The position numbers and the translations under genes were made by a program. From JAWKTV01 sp041398905 (lineage in GTDB: Bacteria > Planctomycetota > Planctomycetia > Planctomycetales > Planctomycetaceae), in assembly GCA_041398905.1 (NCBI GenBank), contig JAWKTV010000011.1, positions 1 through 64,000 of the forward strand: DNA of 64,000 nucleotides. The letters are read 5' to 3'. Of this stretch, positions 1-10,706 are shown piece by piece. Each line of letters opens with the position of its first letter. Positions within the stretch are counted from its first letter, which is position 1. Under the pieces are notes generated by a model. It searched no databases. It worked only from the letters and a program-made list of their open reading frames with translations, and was not told the origin of the DNA.

Positions 1-33
1 GTGGCCGTCCTCACTTCTTGATCGGAGACACCC

Positions 34-2886
34 ATGTGTCAACCCGCCATGACACCTGACGATCCCCGCCTCTCCGCCTTTGTGCTCGGCGAATTGACCC
101 CCGTCGAAGCGACCGAAGTAGAAGCGGCCCTGGCAGAGTCGGCCGAGCTTCGCCGTGTGGTCGACGAGCTGAGGGAGGTCTCGACGAACCTGTTCGCCGC
201 GCTGCAGGCGGAGCCGGTGCCGACGGCGAAGATCGAACCTCGGTCGCTCTCGGCACGTCGACAGCCGCAACGATCGGCTGTGCCTTCGAGCATCGTCGAA
301 CGCCCGTTCGATCCCCCCGCCCCCCGCAGCGGAGCGTGGCTCGCCACCCTGCTCCCGCTCGGCCTGCTGGCGCTGCTTGGCGTCGGCCTGCAGTCGTGGA
401 CCGGGAGTGAGTCGCCCAGCGCCCGGTCACCGCTGGTGGCATCCAGCTCTCCGTCCAGTCAGGTCGACGGCCTCGCCGTGCTGGATGCCTCCTCTTTGTC
501 GGGTCTCAGCCTCGAAGAGCGCGAACTGGAGCGGCTCTCGCGGGCGAGACACTGGGGAAACTCCTCCCAGCCACCTGACGCCGCAGTGACCACGGGTCCC
601 GCGTCGCAGAGCCTGCTACGATGGGGCAAGCTTCACGATGGTCAGTCGATTCAGGTGGACCAGGGCCCCAGTGTGGCCTTCACCGTCCCGCCGGTTTTGC
701 CTGGCACCTACACGAACTCGGCCTATCCCCACATCGGCTTGGAGGCCAAGGCGGCTCAAGCGGGGACTCCCAGCACCACTTGGAGTGCGATTCGGCCAGT
801 CCGCCGACAGAGCGGAGTGGCATCCCAGCCCGGCGAGGTGCGATTGCGGTCCGACAGGGAACTCTCGATACCGGCAGAGGAACAACGCGGGCTCGGCGGT
901 GCAGTCGCGAATTCGAATGGTGCTGACTTCATCGCGTCCCGAGACTTGACCGAGAGCCTCGTCACCCAAGTCGCCCAGCAGCCAGCCGACGCCTACTACG
1001 CCGGTCACCGCTTCATGTTCATGGACGACTTCGGCAGCATCCTGGTGCAGCAGCCCGACGGCGAGTCCTACGCTCCGATCATCGAGAACGACTTCACCGT
1101 TCCAACCGGCGAACTCGCCCTTTCGACCTTCGCTCTCGATGTCGACACCGCCTCGTACTCCAACGTTCGGCGGTTCCTCACGCAGCAGCAGTTGCCGCCA
1201 CCCGATGCGGTGCGGCTCGAAGAACTCGTCAACTACTTCGACTACGACCTGCCGCAACCGGAGGGGAAAGATCCCTTTTCCCTGACGGTCGAAGCGACCT
1301 CATGCCCCTGGGAGCCGACGCACCGACTCGTGCGCGTCGGCCTGCAGGGTAAGACGATTGCAAAGGCCGACCGGCCCCTTACCCGGCTTGTCTTCCTGAT
1401 CGACGTTTCCGGCTCGATGTCCGACGCCAACAAGCTGCCACTCGTCCAAGAGTCGCTGAAGCTGCTTGTCGAGCAACTCGGCGAGAACGACCGCATCGCC
1501 ATCGTCACCTACTCGGACGACGCGCTGCTCAAACTCGACAGCACTCTCGGCAGCGATCGCGACACGATCCTCGCCGCGATCGACTCGCTGTCGGCCGGCG
1601 GCTCGACCAACGGGGCGGGAGGTATTCAGCTCGCCTACGAAGTTGCCACCAAGCACCTCCAGCAGGATGCCGCCAACCGCGTGATCCTTTGCACCGACGG
1701 CGACTTCAACGTCGGTGTCTCCAGCGATGATGAACTCGTGAAAATGATCGAGGAGAAACGCAAAACCGGAGTCTTCCTCAGTGTCTTCGGCTTTGGCATG
1801 GGGAACATCAAGGACTCGAAGCTTGAAGGGTTGGCCGACAAAGGAAACGGCCACTACGGCTACATCGACGACCTCGACGAGGCCCGCAAGGTGTTCCACC
1901 GCGAACTGACAGGCACGCTGTATACCATCGCGAAAGACGTGAAGCTGCAAGTCGAGTTCAACCCCGCCAAGGTCGCTGCGTATCGCCTGCTGGGCTATGA
2001 GAACCGGGCCCTCGCCGCTGCGGACTTCAACAACGACGCCGTCGATGCGGGCGAACTTGGGGCCGGCCACTCGGTCACCGCGATGTACGAGATCGTGCCG
2101 AAGGGGGGAGTCATTCCCGTTGCGACCGAATCGACGGAAGACAGCCACCCGCCTGCGGTCGACCCGCTGCGGTACCAGCAGCCGCAAGAGGGCGATCAGC
2201 AAGGCAACAGTCAGGCACCGGGTGACGGCTCATCGCAGCCCGCAGAAGATGCTCTCAACTCTCAACCCTCGACTCTCGACTCCCCCGAACTCCTTACCGT
2301 CAAGGTCCGTTACAAGCAGCCGGACGGTGACGACAGCACGAAGCTCGAAGTCCCGCTCAACGACGAGCCGGTCGCCCCGTCGCAGGACCTGCAGTTCGCA
2401 GCCGCAGTGACGGGCTTCGGGCTGCTGCTGCGAAACTCGGAGTATGCGGCGGGATGCAACTGGGATCTCGTCGTCGAACTCGCAGAGGCGGGTACGGGGA
2501 TCGATCCCGCAGGCGAGCGAGCCGAGTTTGTCGACCTCGCCCGGCAGGCGCGGCGGCTCTGGAACGCGCTGCATCCCGAGGGCCGTCACTACCGGCGGCC
2601 GGCTCAAATGACCGCGACCGAAGCCGTCACCGGCAGCGTTACGCTCGTCTCGGGGAACGAGTTCGCCACCCTGTCCATCGGCCGTGATGACGGCGTGCGG
2701 GAGGGAACACGCTTCACTGTGGTCCGCATCGTGCGGGGAGAGCAGCTTGTGCCCCGTGTGATCGGGGAGCTGCGAGTCGTCGCCGTCGAGGCGGACCAGA
2801 GCGTCGGACAACTGACGCGACTGGAACCGGGCGAGCAGCTTCAGTCGGGTGATATTGTGACCCCCGCGTCGAACACGCCGCGTTAG
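34..2886 (+). CDS. YfbK-type von Willebrand factor A protein with anti-sigma-like N-terminus
   Basis: Predicted 950-residue membrane-anchored protein. Residues about 1-55 resemble the helical N-terminus of planctomycete anti-sigma-like proteins. A single membrane segment follows at about 108-128, then a long linker. The YfbK N-terminal region (about 350-440) precedes a von Willebrand A domain with the MIDAS motif DVSGSMS near residue 457 and the later TDGD segment. A DUF3520-like C-terminal region follows (about 750-850). The last 80 residues look like a small beta-rich domain that I cannot name. The ATG at 34 has GGAG six bases upstream; an ATG at 49 is an alternative. Such genes often follow an ECF sigma factor gene in planctomycetes, but the upstream DNA lies outside the window. 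The ligand is unknown. Confidence 0.9.
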   Translation: MCQPAMTPDDPRLSAFVLGELTPVEATEVEAALAESAELRRVVDELREVSTNLFAALQAEPVPTAKIEPRSLSARRQPQRSAVPSSIVERPFDPPAPRSGAWLATLLPLGLLALLGVGLQSWTGSESPSARSPLVASSSPSSQVDGLAVLDASSLSGLSLEERELERLSRARHWGNSSQPPDAAVTTGPASQSLLRWGKLHDGQSIQVDQGPSVAFTVPPVLPGTYTNSAYPHIGLEAKAAQAGTPSTTWSAIRPVRRQSGVASQPGEVRLRSDRELSIPAEEQRGLGGAVANSNGADFIASRDLTESLVTQVAQQPADAYYAGHRFMFMDDFGSILVQQPDGESYAPIIENDFTVPTGELALSTFALDVDTASYSNVRRFLTQQQLPPPDAVRLEELVNYFDYDLPQPEGKDPFSLTVEATSCPWEPTHRLVRVGLQGKTIAKADRPLTRLVFLIDVSGSMSDANKLPLVQESLKLLVEQLGENDRIAIVTYSDDALLKLDSTLGSDRDTILAAIDSLSAGGSTNGAGGIQLAYEVATKHLQQDAANRVILCTDGDFNVGVSSDDELVKMIEEKRKTGVFLSVFGFGMGNIKDSKLEGLADKGNGHYGYIDDLDEARKVFHRELTGTLYTIAKDVKLQVEFNPAKVAAYRLLGYENRALAAADFNNDAVDAGELGAGHSVTAMYEIVPKGGVIPVATESTEDSHPPAVDPLRYQQPQEGDQQGNSQAPGDGSSQPAEDALNSQPSTLDSPELLTVKVRYKQPDGDDSTKLEVPLNDEPVAPSQDLQFAAAVTGFGLLLRNSEYAAGCNWDLVVELAEAGTGIDPAGERAEFVDLARQARRLWNALHPEGRHYRRPAQMTATEAVTGSVTLVSGNEFATLSIGRDDGVREGTRFTVVRIVRGEQLVPRVIGELRVVAVEADQSVGQLTRLEPGEQLQSGDIVTPASNTPR

Positions 2887-2900
2887 CCTGCCGAGACTGG

Positions 2901-3845
2901 TCAGGTGGCTCGGTGCGGTTGTTCGTGCAGTTCCAGCTCGTCCCCGATGGCCGACATCGTCGCGATCGCCCGCCGGTGCTGATCCAGCGCCTCGGCGAAC
3001 ACGGTCTGCCCCTGGCTGAGCATCCGCTTGTCGTCTCCCTGGGCGATCGCATGAGCGAGTGACAGCAGGGCGGGAATCAGTTGATGCTGCAGCTTGTCCA
3101 GCGCATCGTGGCTCGCGGCCTCGAAGCGACGGCTGATGCTGTGCAACGACGCGCGGTCCTCCAGTCGTTCCTCGTCGGTCAGGTTGCGATACTTCGTCAC
3201 CATCGACTTCCGCTGTTGCATCGCATCGACGTCGACGAGCCGTCCAAAGGGATTCGCTTGTCGACCGATCTCCAGCGACTTCTGCTGGGCGACTTCCAGC
3301 CCACGCCGCGCGCGGTCGAAGCCCGGGTTGATCTGCAGCGCCCTCTGAAAGTTGAGGATCGCCTGCTGCAGATTCCCCATTTCGACGTAGGCGTTCGCGA
3401 GGTTCTGGTACGCCTCCGACATCTGCGGATCGAACCGGATCGCCTCCTTGTACGCGGAGATCGCCATGCTCGCCTGGTTCTTCCCGCGGTAGGCGATCCC
3501 CAGGTTGTAGTACGCTTCCGCGCACTTCGGGTTCTTGCTCAGCGCCTGCCGCAGCGCCCGCGTCGCGGCGTCCCACTCTTCGCGGCGGTTGTAGACCGCC
3601 CCCAGGTTCACCAGCGGGTCGGCGCGTTTGGAATCGAGCATCGACAACCGCTTGAAGTGCTGCTCGGCCAACTCATAGTCGCCCGACAGGAACGCCGCCG
3701 TCGCGATGCCCTCGTGAGCGCGCACGTTGCGTTCGTCCACCTGCAGTGCTTGCTGATAGAGCGCGATCGCCTCCGGCATCTTTCGGCGACGGATCGACTC
3801 CCGGGCTTGCTGACACAGCGCATCAGCTTCGCTCGTGGCGGCCAT
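2901..3845 (-). CDS. TPR-repeat protein
   Basis: A 314-residue protein without signal peptide. At least five tetratricopeptide units span residues about 1-170, with repeated phrases such as AYYNLGIAYRGK and AYQNLANAYVEMGN. The C-terminal 120 residues are helical and charged and match no family I recognise. TPR arrays bind partner proteins, and the partner here is unknown. The ATG at 3845 is preceded by GGGGAG about seven bases upstream. The gene converges on the von Willebrand gene with only 14 bases between the stops, and it is divergent from mqnA. Confidence 0.85.
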   Translation of the reverse strand: MAATSEADALCQQARESIRRRKMPEAIALYQQALQVDERNVRAHEGIATAAFLSGDYELAEQHFKRLSMLDSKRADPLVNLGAVYNRREEWDAATRALRQALSKNPKCAEAYYNLGIAYRGKNQASMAISAYKEAIRFDPQMSEAYQNLANAYVEMGNLQQAILNFQRALQINPGFDRARRGLEVAQQKSLEIGRQANPFGRLVDVDAMQQRKSMVTKYRNLTDEERLEDRASLHSISRRFEAASHDALDKLQHQLIPALLSLAHAIAQGDDKRMLSQGQTVFAEALDQHRRAIATMSAIGDELELHEQPHRAT

Positions 3846-4085
3846 TTGCAGCTCCCCTGTGTGTACGGCAACACAACTCGCCTCGCTCGATCGCAGTGGC
3901 GATGCGGGGACGATTCAACGCTGGCCCGTTCCTGAGTGACTCCGGCAGTGTACCACGCCCTCTCGATCTCTCGCAAAGGGTTCGCGTCTGCCGCTGACTT
4001 TTGCACCGTTAACCTTTGCTCCCGCCTGCGGTCCACCCTCTGGAGACAGTCCGCGTGCAGCCGCACCCGGCGAAACATCGCTAAT

Positions 4086-4113
4086 TTGCGACGTCAACTC
4101 TTCCCCCTATAAT
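4086..4113 (+). promoter_or_regulatory. Sigma-70-like promoter before mqnA
   Basis: TTGCGA at 4086-4091 and a perfect TATAAT at 4108-4113 are separated by 16 bases, and the mqnA start lies 33 bases further on. It is the only such pair I see in the 301-base divergent gap 3846-4146. The rest of the gap shows no gene or clear structure. The call rests on consensus match alone. Confidence 0.5.
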
Positions 4114-4146
4114 GGTTTCCATCACGGACCCAGGGAAGTGCCCGCC

Positions 4147-5029
4147 ATGATTCACACCCGCGTCAATCCCCTTCCGCGACCGACCGACCTGCCACTCAGG
4201 TTGGGAGCGGTGCGGTACCTCAATTCCAAGCCTTTGATCGAGGATCTGCCGGCCCTCGCGCCGTCGGCCGAACTGACGCTCGACGTCCCGAGTCGGCTGG
4301 CGGACGATCTTTCCGACGGCCGGCTGGATGTCGCCCTGATCCCATCGGTCGAGGCGTTCCTCGATCCAGACTATCAGATCGTCTCCGACGCCTGCGTCGC
4401 GACCCACGGGCCGGTGATGAGCGTGAAGGTCTACTTTCGCACGTCCCCTGGCGAGGTTCGTACGCTCGGCTGCGATGAAGGCTCGCGCACCAGTGTTGCT
4501 CTGTCGCGCATCCTGCTCGCCGAACGGTTTGGCACCGAACCGCGGCTGGTGCGGTTTCCCCTCGGAGCGGCGACGACCGATTCCACCGCCGATGCGATCC
4601 TCGTGATCGGTGACCGGGCCATGCATCCCCCTGCCGAGTCATTCGTCCAGCAATGGGACCTCGGTCAGGAATGGCTGAAGTGGACCGGGCTGCCATTTGT
4701 CTTCGCGATGTGGGTCGCCCGCGATGCGGCGTCCGCCAGCTCGATCAGCCCGGTCCTCGAAGCGGCCCGTGACCTTGGCGTTGCCCGCCTCGATGAGATC
4801 GCCGCCCGCGAAGCCGGCCCACTGGGCCTCCCGGTCGACACCGCGACCAACTACCTCAAGCATAATCTGCACTTCCAGCTTGGCTCCGCCGAGAAGGAAT
4901 GGACTGAAGCTGTTCCGTCAACTTGCGGAGCGGTTGGGAATCGTACCCGAGCGAAGTCCATTGCGATCCTTCGCCGCGACGGCACCGCCGCAGGCGGCGA
5001 CATCAAGGCTCGAACTCGTCGGCCAGTAG
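4147..5029 (+). CDS. mqnA: Chorismate dehydratase MqnA (one frameshift)
   Basis: MqnA converts chorismate to 3-[(1-carboxyvinyl)oxy]benzoate, the first step of the futalosine route to menaquinone. The N-terminus shows the family signature LGAVRYLNSKPLIEDL, followed by the periplasmic-binding-protein-like fold typical of the family. Translation from ATG 4147 (AGGGA ten bases upstream) stays in one frame until about 4897. It then fits the family only in the next frame, through NGLKLFRQLAERLGIVPE to the TAG at 5027-5029, so one extra base is likely near 4897. Removing it gives about 293 residues, a normal length. Without this correction the reading frame runs on into mqnC and gives a false 718-residue fusion. 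Confidence 0.88.
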
Positions 5030-5130
5030 GGTGCTTCCCGATACGTTCAGAGAAGGCTTTCCTCGGACGCGGGGCCGCGCAGCATCCATCCCAGCGGCGC
5101 CGCCGGATTCGCGGAACCACAGAGATCGTC

Positions 5131-6294
5131 ATGACCAGAATCGACTCCATTCTCGACCGCGTCGTCGACGGCGAACGTCTCTCGACCGATGACGCCCTCA
5201 CGCTCCTCGAATCGCACGACCTCGCCGGCATCGGCAGGGCCGCCAACGCGGTGACCAACCGGCTCCATCCCGAGAGCTACCGCACCTACAACATCGACCG
5301 CAACATCAACTACTCCAACGTCTGTGCGGCCGTCTGCGACTTCTGCGCTTCTACCGACCGGTCGGCCATTCCGAGGCGTATGTCCTCTCCGATGAAGTGC
5401 TGCACCAGAAAATTCAGGAGACGATCGACCTCGGCGGTGATCAGATTCTGCTGCAAGGGGGCTGCACCCCCAACTCCGCTCGAGTGGTACGAAGACCTCC
5501 TGCGAAGCATGAAGGCGAAGTTTCCGCAGGTCAACATCCACGGCTTCAGCCCGCCGGAACTGTGGCACTTCCACAAGCTCTCCAAGCTGCCGCTCAAGAC
5601 GGTGCTGCAGCGGCTGATGGACGCCGGGCTGGGCAGCCTGCCGGGCGGCGGCGGTGAGATTCTCGTCGATCGCGTCCGCAAGGCGATCACCCGCGGCAAG
5701 GTGCTCACCGATGGCTGGCTGGAGGTCAACCAGGCGTGGCACGAACTCGGCGGCAAGAGCACCTGCACGATGATGTTCGGCCATGTCGAGACTCTGGCCG
5801 AGCGGGTCGAGCACCTCGATCGACTGCGGAAGCAACAGGACGAATCGGGCGGCTTCACGGCCTTCATCTGCTGGACGCATCAGCCGCCGCATGAGGCTCC
5901 GTGGTTCGGTCACGACGCCGAGCAGGGCCGCAAGGGGGGCGTCGACATGTCGCGGCTCCACTCAGCCGGGGCGTTCGAGTACCTCAAGACGCAGGCGGTC
6001 GCGCGACTGTTCCTCGACAACATCCCCAACATTCAGTCGTCGTGGGTGACGCAGGGTGAGAAGATCGGCCAGATCGCGCTCGCCTTCGGTGCGAACGACA
6101 TGGGGTCGCTGATGATCGAGGAGAACGTCGTCGCCCAGGCGGGGACGGTGTTCCACCTTTCCCTGGAGACAATCCGCCACTGCATCCGCGACGCGGGCTA
6201 CGAGCCGCGTCAACGAAACGTGTTCTACGAACTGCTGGAGGAACGGCCGGTGACGACACGGCCCCAGCCCGTGCTGCCGGTGCTGGCGAACTGA
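5131..6294 (+). CDS. mqnC: Cyclic dehypoxanthinyl futalosine synthase MqnC (two compensating frameshifts)
   Basis: A radical SAM enzyme that cyclises dehypoxanthinyl futalosine in menaquinone synthesis. The CxxxCxxC cluster motif is visible in NVCAAVCDFCA near residue 65. Downstream family segments are PLEWYEDLLRSMK, INGFSPPE-like HGFSPPELWH, LPGGGGEIL and GFTAFICWTHQP. Between about 5348 and 5475 the reading frame gives non-family sequence, while the neighbouring frame encodes the expected EAYVLSDEVLHQKIQETIDLGG and LLQGG segments. Two compensating indels are therefore likely. The corrected length is about 387 residues, normal for MqnC. The start ATG 5131 follows mqnA by about 100 bases, so the two genes probably share the promoter at 4086. 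The other futalosine genes (mqnB, mqnD, mqnE) are not in the window. Confidence 0.88.
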   Translation: MTRIDSILDRVVDGERLSTDDALTLLESHDLAGIGRAANAVTNRLHPESYRTYNIDRNINYSNVCAAVCDFCASTDRSAIPRRMSSPMKCCTRKFRRRSTSAVIRFCCKGAAPPTPLEWYEDLLRSMKAKFPQVNIHGFSPPELWHFHKLSKLPLKTVLQRLMDAGLGSLPGGGGEILVDRVRKAITRGKVLTDGWLEVNQAWHELGGKSTCTMMFGHVETLAERVEHLDRLRKQQDESGGFTAFICWTHQPPHEAPWFGHDAEQGRKGGVDMSRLHSAGAFEYLKTQAVARLFLDNIPNIQSSWVTQGEKIGQIALAFGANDMGSLMIEENVVAQAGTVFHLSLETIRHCIRDAGYEPRQRNVFYELLEERPVTTRPQPVLPVLAN

Positions 6295-6360
6295 CCGTGA
6301 CTTGCGGTTCACGGTCCCGCCTGATTGACCCTCGATTGTGAGGGCCGGGCCCTGATGAAC

Positions 6361-8438
<2,078 letters not shown>

Positions 8439-8477
8439 GTTTAGCCGGCGGTCGTGTCGCCGCGTTGGAGTCGTGGA

Positions 8478-8494
8478 GCAGGCCGCCGGCCTGC
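8478..8494. repeat. Intergenic palindrome GCAGGCCGCCGGCCTGC (copy 1)
   Basis: A 17-base near-perfect palindrome in the gap between the FAD oxidoreductase and the GNAT-nitrilase gene. An identical copy lies at 55563-55579 and a close variant at 8621-8637. It could fold as a short hairpin. Whether it is a REP-like element or a shared terminator is not resolved. Confidence 0.5.
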
Positions 8495-8620
8495 TTGTTC
8501 GCTGGGTTGTGTGGACATTCCAACTCCCTGATTCCCGTCAGAAACGGCCTCCGGCTCGCCGCGTTCTCGTTGGAGTCGGGTTTTCTGAATATGCACGCGA
8601 CCTGGGAGGGCCTGTTTGTG

Positions 8621-8637
8621 GCAGGCCGGCGGCCTAC
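8621..8637. repeat. Intergenic palindrome, variant copy 2
   Basis: GCAGGCCGGCGGCCTAC is related to the copy at 8478-8494 and lies just downstream of the GNAT-nitrilase gene (minus strand). Its position would suit a terminator hairpin for that gene, but no T-rich tail is visible. Confidence 0.4.
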
Positions 8638-8664
8638 CCCACGTCTCGCCGGTTTGACCGGCGG

Positions 8665-10224
8665 CTAGACTTCGTGCTCTTCGCCGTTCTCCTTGTAGAC
8701 CACCTTATACAGGTCGCGGCGGCGGTCGTTCCAGTTCTGCACGCTTCCCGACTCCTTGTGACGACGAAGCTGCTCGACGTCGACGTCGTGGATGATCATC
8801 GTCTCGATGTTCGCGTTGCACTCGGCGGCGATGGCGTCGCGGGCGAACTCGGCATCGGCCGGCGTGAAGATCGCCGACTGGGCGTAATGAATGTCCGAGT
8901 TCTCGACGAACGGCAGGTTCCCCGTGCAGCCCGCGACGGCGACGTAGACATGGTTTTCGACGCACCGCGCGAGGGCGCAGTGCCGCACCCGCAGGTAACC
9001 CTGCCGGGTGTCCGTGTTGAACGGGACGAAGATAATTCCGGCCCCCTTTTGCGCCGCGATGCGAACGAGTTCGGGGAACTCGATGTCGTAGCAGATGAGG
9101 ATCGAGACGATACCGCAGTCGGTGTCGAAGACGTTGACCTCACGGCCCGGCGTGACGCCCCACCACTTCCGCTCGCTGGGGGTGATGTGAATCTTGTCCT
9201 GTTTGCCGAGTGTGCCATCCCGGCGGAAGAGGTACGCCACGTTGTAGAGGTAGCCATCCTCGATGACGAATTGCGACCCACCGATGATGTTGCCGTCGAA
9301 CTTGACCGCGAGTTCGGTGAACAGGTCGAGGAACTGCGGGGTGAACTCCGCCAGCCGGCGGGCCGCTTCACCGGGCCGCATCTGCTCGCAGCAGGAGAGG
9401 AGCTGAGTGGTGAACAGCTCGGGGAAGAGGACGAAGTCGCTCTTGTATTCGCTGGCGGTGTCGATGAAGAACTCGCACTGCCGCGCGAACTCGTCGAACC
9501 CGCTGATCGTCCGCATCTGGTACTGTACGACGGCGAGGCGAACCGGCTCGGTCGTATGGCCGTACCGCCGCTTCGCTCCGAACCGGTACTCGATGTTCGG
9601 CCATTCGAGAAAGGTCGCGTACCCGCGGCTCGCCGTGTCCGTAGGAAAGTAGTCTGGTATCAGCCCCTTGAGCATGAAGCCGTTGGCGACCTGCGCCGTC
9701 AGCACCGGGTCGAACAGCGTCTTGTCCATCACGTCTTCGACGTACTCGCGGGCGGTCATCGAGTCCGCGTGTTCGCCGTAGCCGGGAATGCGGCCGGCGA
9801 TGATGATGCGAGCGAGGTTGCGTTCGCGGCAAAGTTCCTTGCGGGCATCGTACAGCCGCCGGGAGAGCTTCATCCCGCGGAACTCGGGATGCACCATGAT
9901 CTCGATGCCGTAGAGCGTGTCACCTTTCTGGTCGTGATTGCGGATGTAGCCGTTGTCGGCGACCTTCTTCCAGTCGTGCCAGGCGAGGTTCGGCTCGTAG
10001 TCGAGGATGAGGCTCGACGACGATGCGGCCAGTCGGCCATCGATTTCTACGCAAAGCTGTCCGGCGGGGAAGGTGTTGATCTGGCTTTCGATCTGGTCCC
10101 GCTTCCAGGGCTGCATGCCCGGAAAGCACTGCCGCTGCATTTCGATGAGGTCATCGAAGTCGTCGATCGTCAGCCGACGCACGACGGTCTTCCACTCGAA
10201 CTCCTTCAAATCCAGCGGCTTCAT
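8665..10224 (-). CDS. GNAT acetyltransferase fused to a nitrilase-family carbon-nitrogen hydrolase
   Basis: A 519-residue two-domain cytosolic protein. Residues about 14-210 form a GNAT-type acetyltransferase domain, with GIEIMVHPEFRGMKLSRRLYD as the acetyl-CoA-binding region. Residues about 226-500 form a nitrilase-superfamily domain with the Glu-Lys-Cys triad at E269 (FPELF), K344 (KQDKIH) and C378 (LICYDIEFPE). This fusion is a known architecture in bacteria, but its substrate is not established. The ATG at 10224 has AGGAG ten bases upstream, which is better than the longer open frame reaching 10332. The gene sits on the minus strand downstream of the small protein at 10381-10578. Confidence 0.9.
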   Translation of the reverse strand: MKPLDLKEFEWKTVVRRLTIDDFDDLIEMQRQCFPGMQPWKRDQIESQINTFPAGQLCVEIDGRLAASSSSLILDYEPNLAWHDWKKVADNGYIRNHDQKGDTLYGIEIMVHPEFRGMKLSRRLYDARKELCRERNLARIIIAGRIPGYGEHADSMTAREYVEDVMDKTLFDPVLTAQVANGFMLKGLIPDYFPTDTASRGYATFLEWPNIEYRFGAKRRYGHTTEPVRLAVVQYQMRTISGFDEFARQCEFFIDTASEYKSDFVLFPELFTTQLLSCCEQMRPGEAARRLAEFTPQFLDLFTELAVKFDGNIIGGSQFVIEDGYLYNVAYLFRRDGTLGKQDKIHITPSERKWWGVTPGREVNVFDTDCGIVSILICYDIEFPELVRIAAQKGAGIIFVPFNTDTRQGYLRVRHCALARCVENHVYVAVAGCTGNLPFVENSDIHYAQSAIFTPADAEFARDAIAAECNANIETMIIHDVDVEQLRRHKESGSVQNWNDRRRDLYKVVYKENGEEHEV

Positions 10225-10380
10225 ATCGGGTGAACTCCTGCAACGAAGGGCGGTGGGAGTGGGCACGCAGTCTGCCCCACACTTGCCCGCGGTTCGACCG
10301 GCCCCCGCCAGTCGAGGCGGGTCCGGCCCCAACGTGACCCGCGGCCCGTCGATGGTGAGTCGTCCGACTCACTCGAACCC

Positions 10381-10578
10381 CTACTTCGAGACCACGTCGC
10401 GCACCAGCGCGCGGGCCGCTTTCCAGGCGTGCCGGATCGCGAAGATCCGAGTCTCGATCTGCTCCTCGGTGTAGTACCGGCCATGGTCGCTCGGCGGCAG
10501 ACCGGCGAGCGACAGCGTGAGGGGCAGGAGGTCGAGGAACTCCTTGTAACGTCGTTGCACGTCATTCGGATCAGCCAC
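10381..10578 (-). CDS. Small conserved planctomycete-type protein (65 aa)
   Basis: The sequence contains DVQRRYKEFLDLLPLTLSLA followed by GLPPSDHGRYYTEEQIETR. I recall similar small proteins annotated as hypothetical in planctomycete genomes; no function is known to me. I prefer the GTG start at 10578, with GGAG eight bases upstream, to the ATG at 10638, because the extra 20 residues look unlike coding sequence. The predicted protein is soluble and mostly helical. It lies between the O-antigen ligase gene and the GNAT-nitrilase gene on the same strand. Confidence 0.65.
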   Translation of the reverse strand: MADPNDVQRRYKEFLDLLPLTLSLAGLPPSDHGRYYTEEQIETRIFAIRHAWKAARALVRDVVSK

Positions 10579-10706
10579 GACACGGTCTCCGGCGGGAAGT
10601 GATTTCGGGAAAAACGAGACGACGCTCCGCGCTCTCACGAGCCGCGGACGCCAGCCTCTTCAGGATACCGACTGTTCGCGCGGCGTCGCAACAACGGGCA
10701 ACGATA

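Noticed and set aside
4138..6294. A natural MqnA-MqnC fusion enzyme
   Set aside because: The joining stretch is not like either enzyme, and the neighbouring frame encodes the normal MqnA C-terminus and stop. An indel explains it better.
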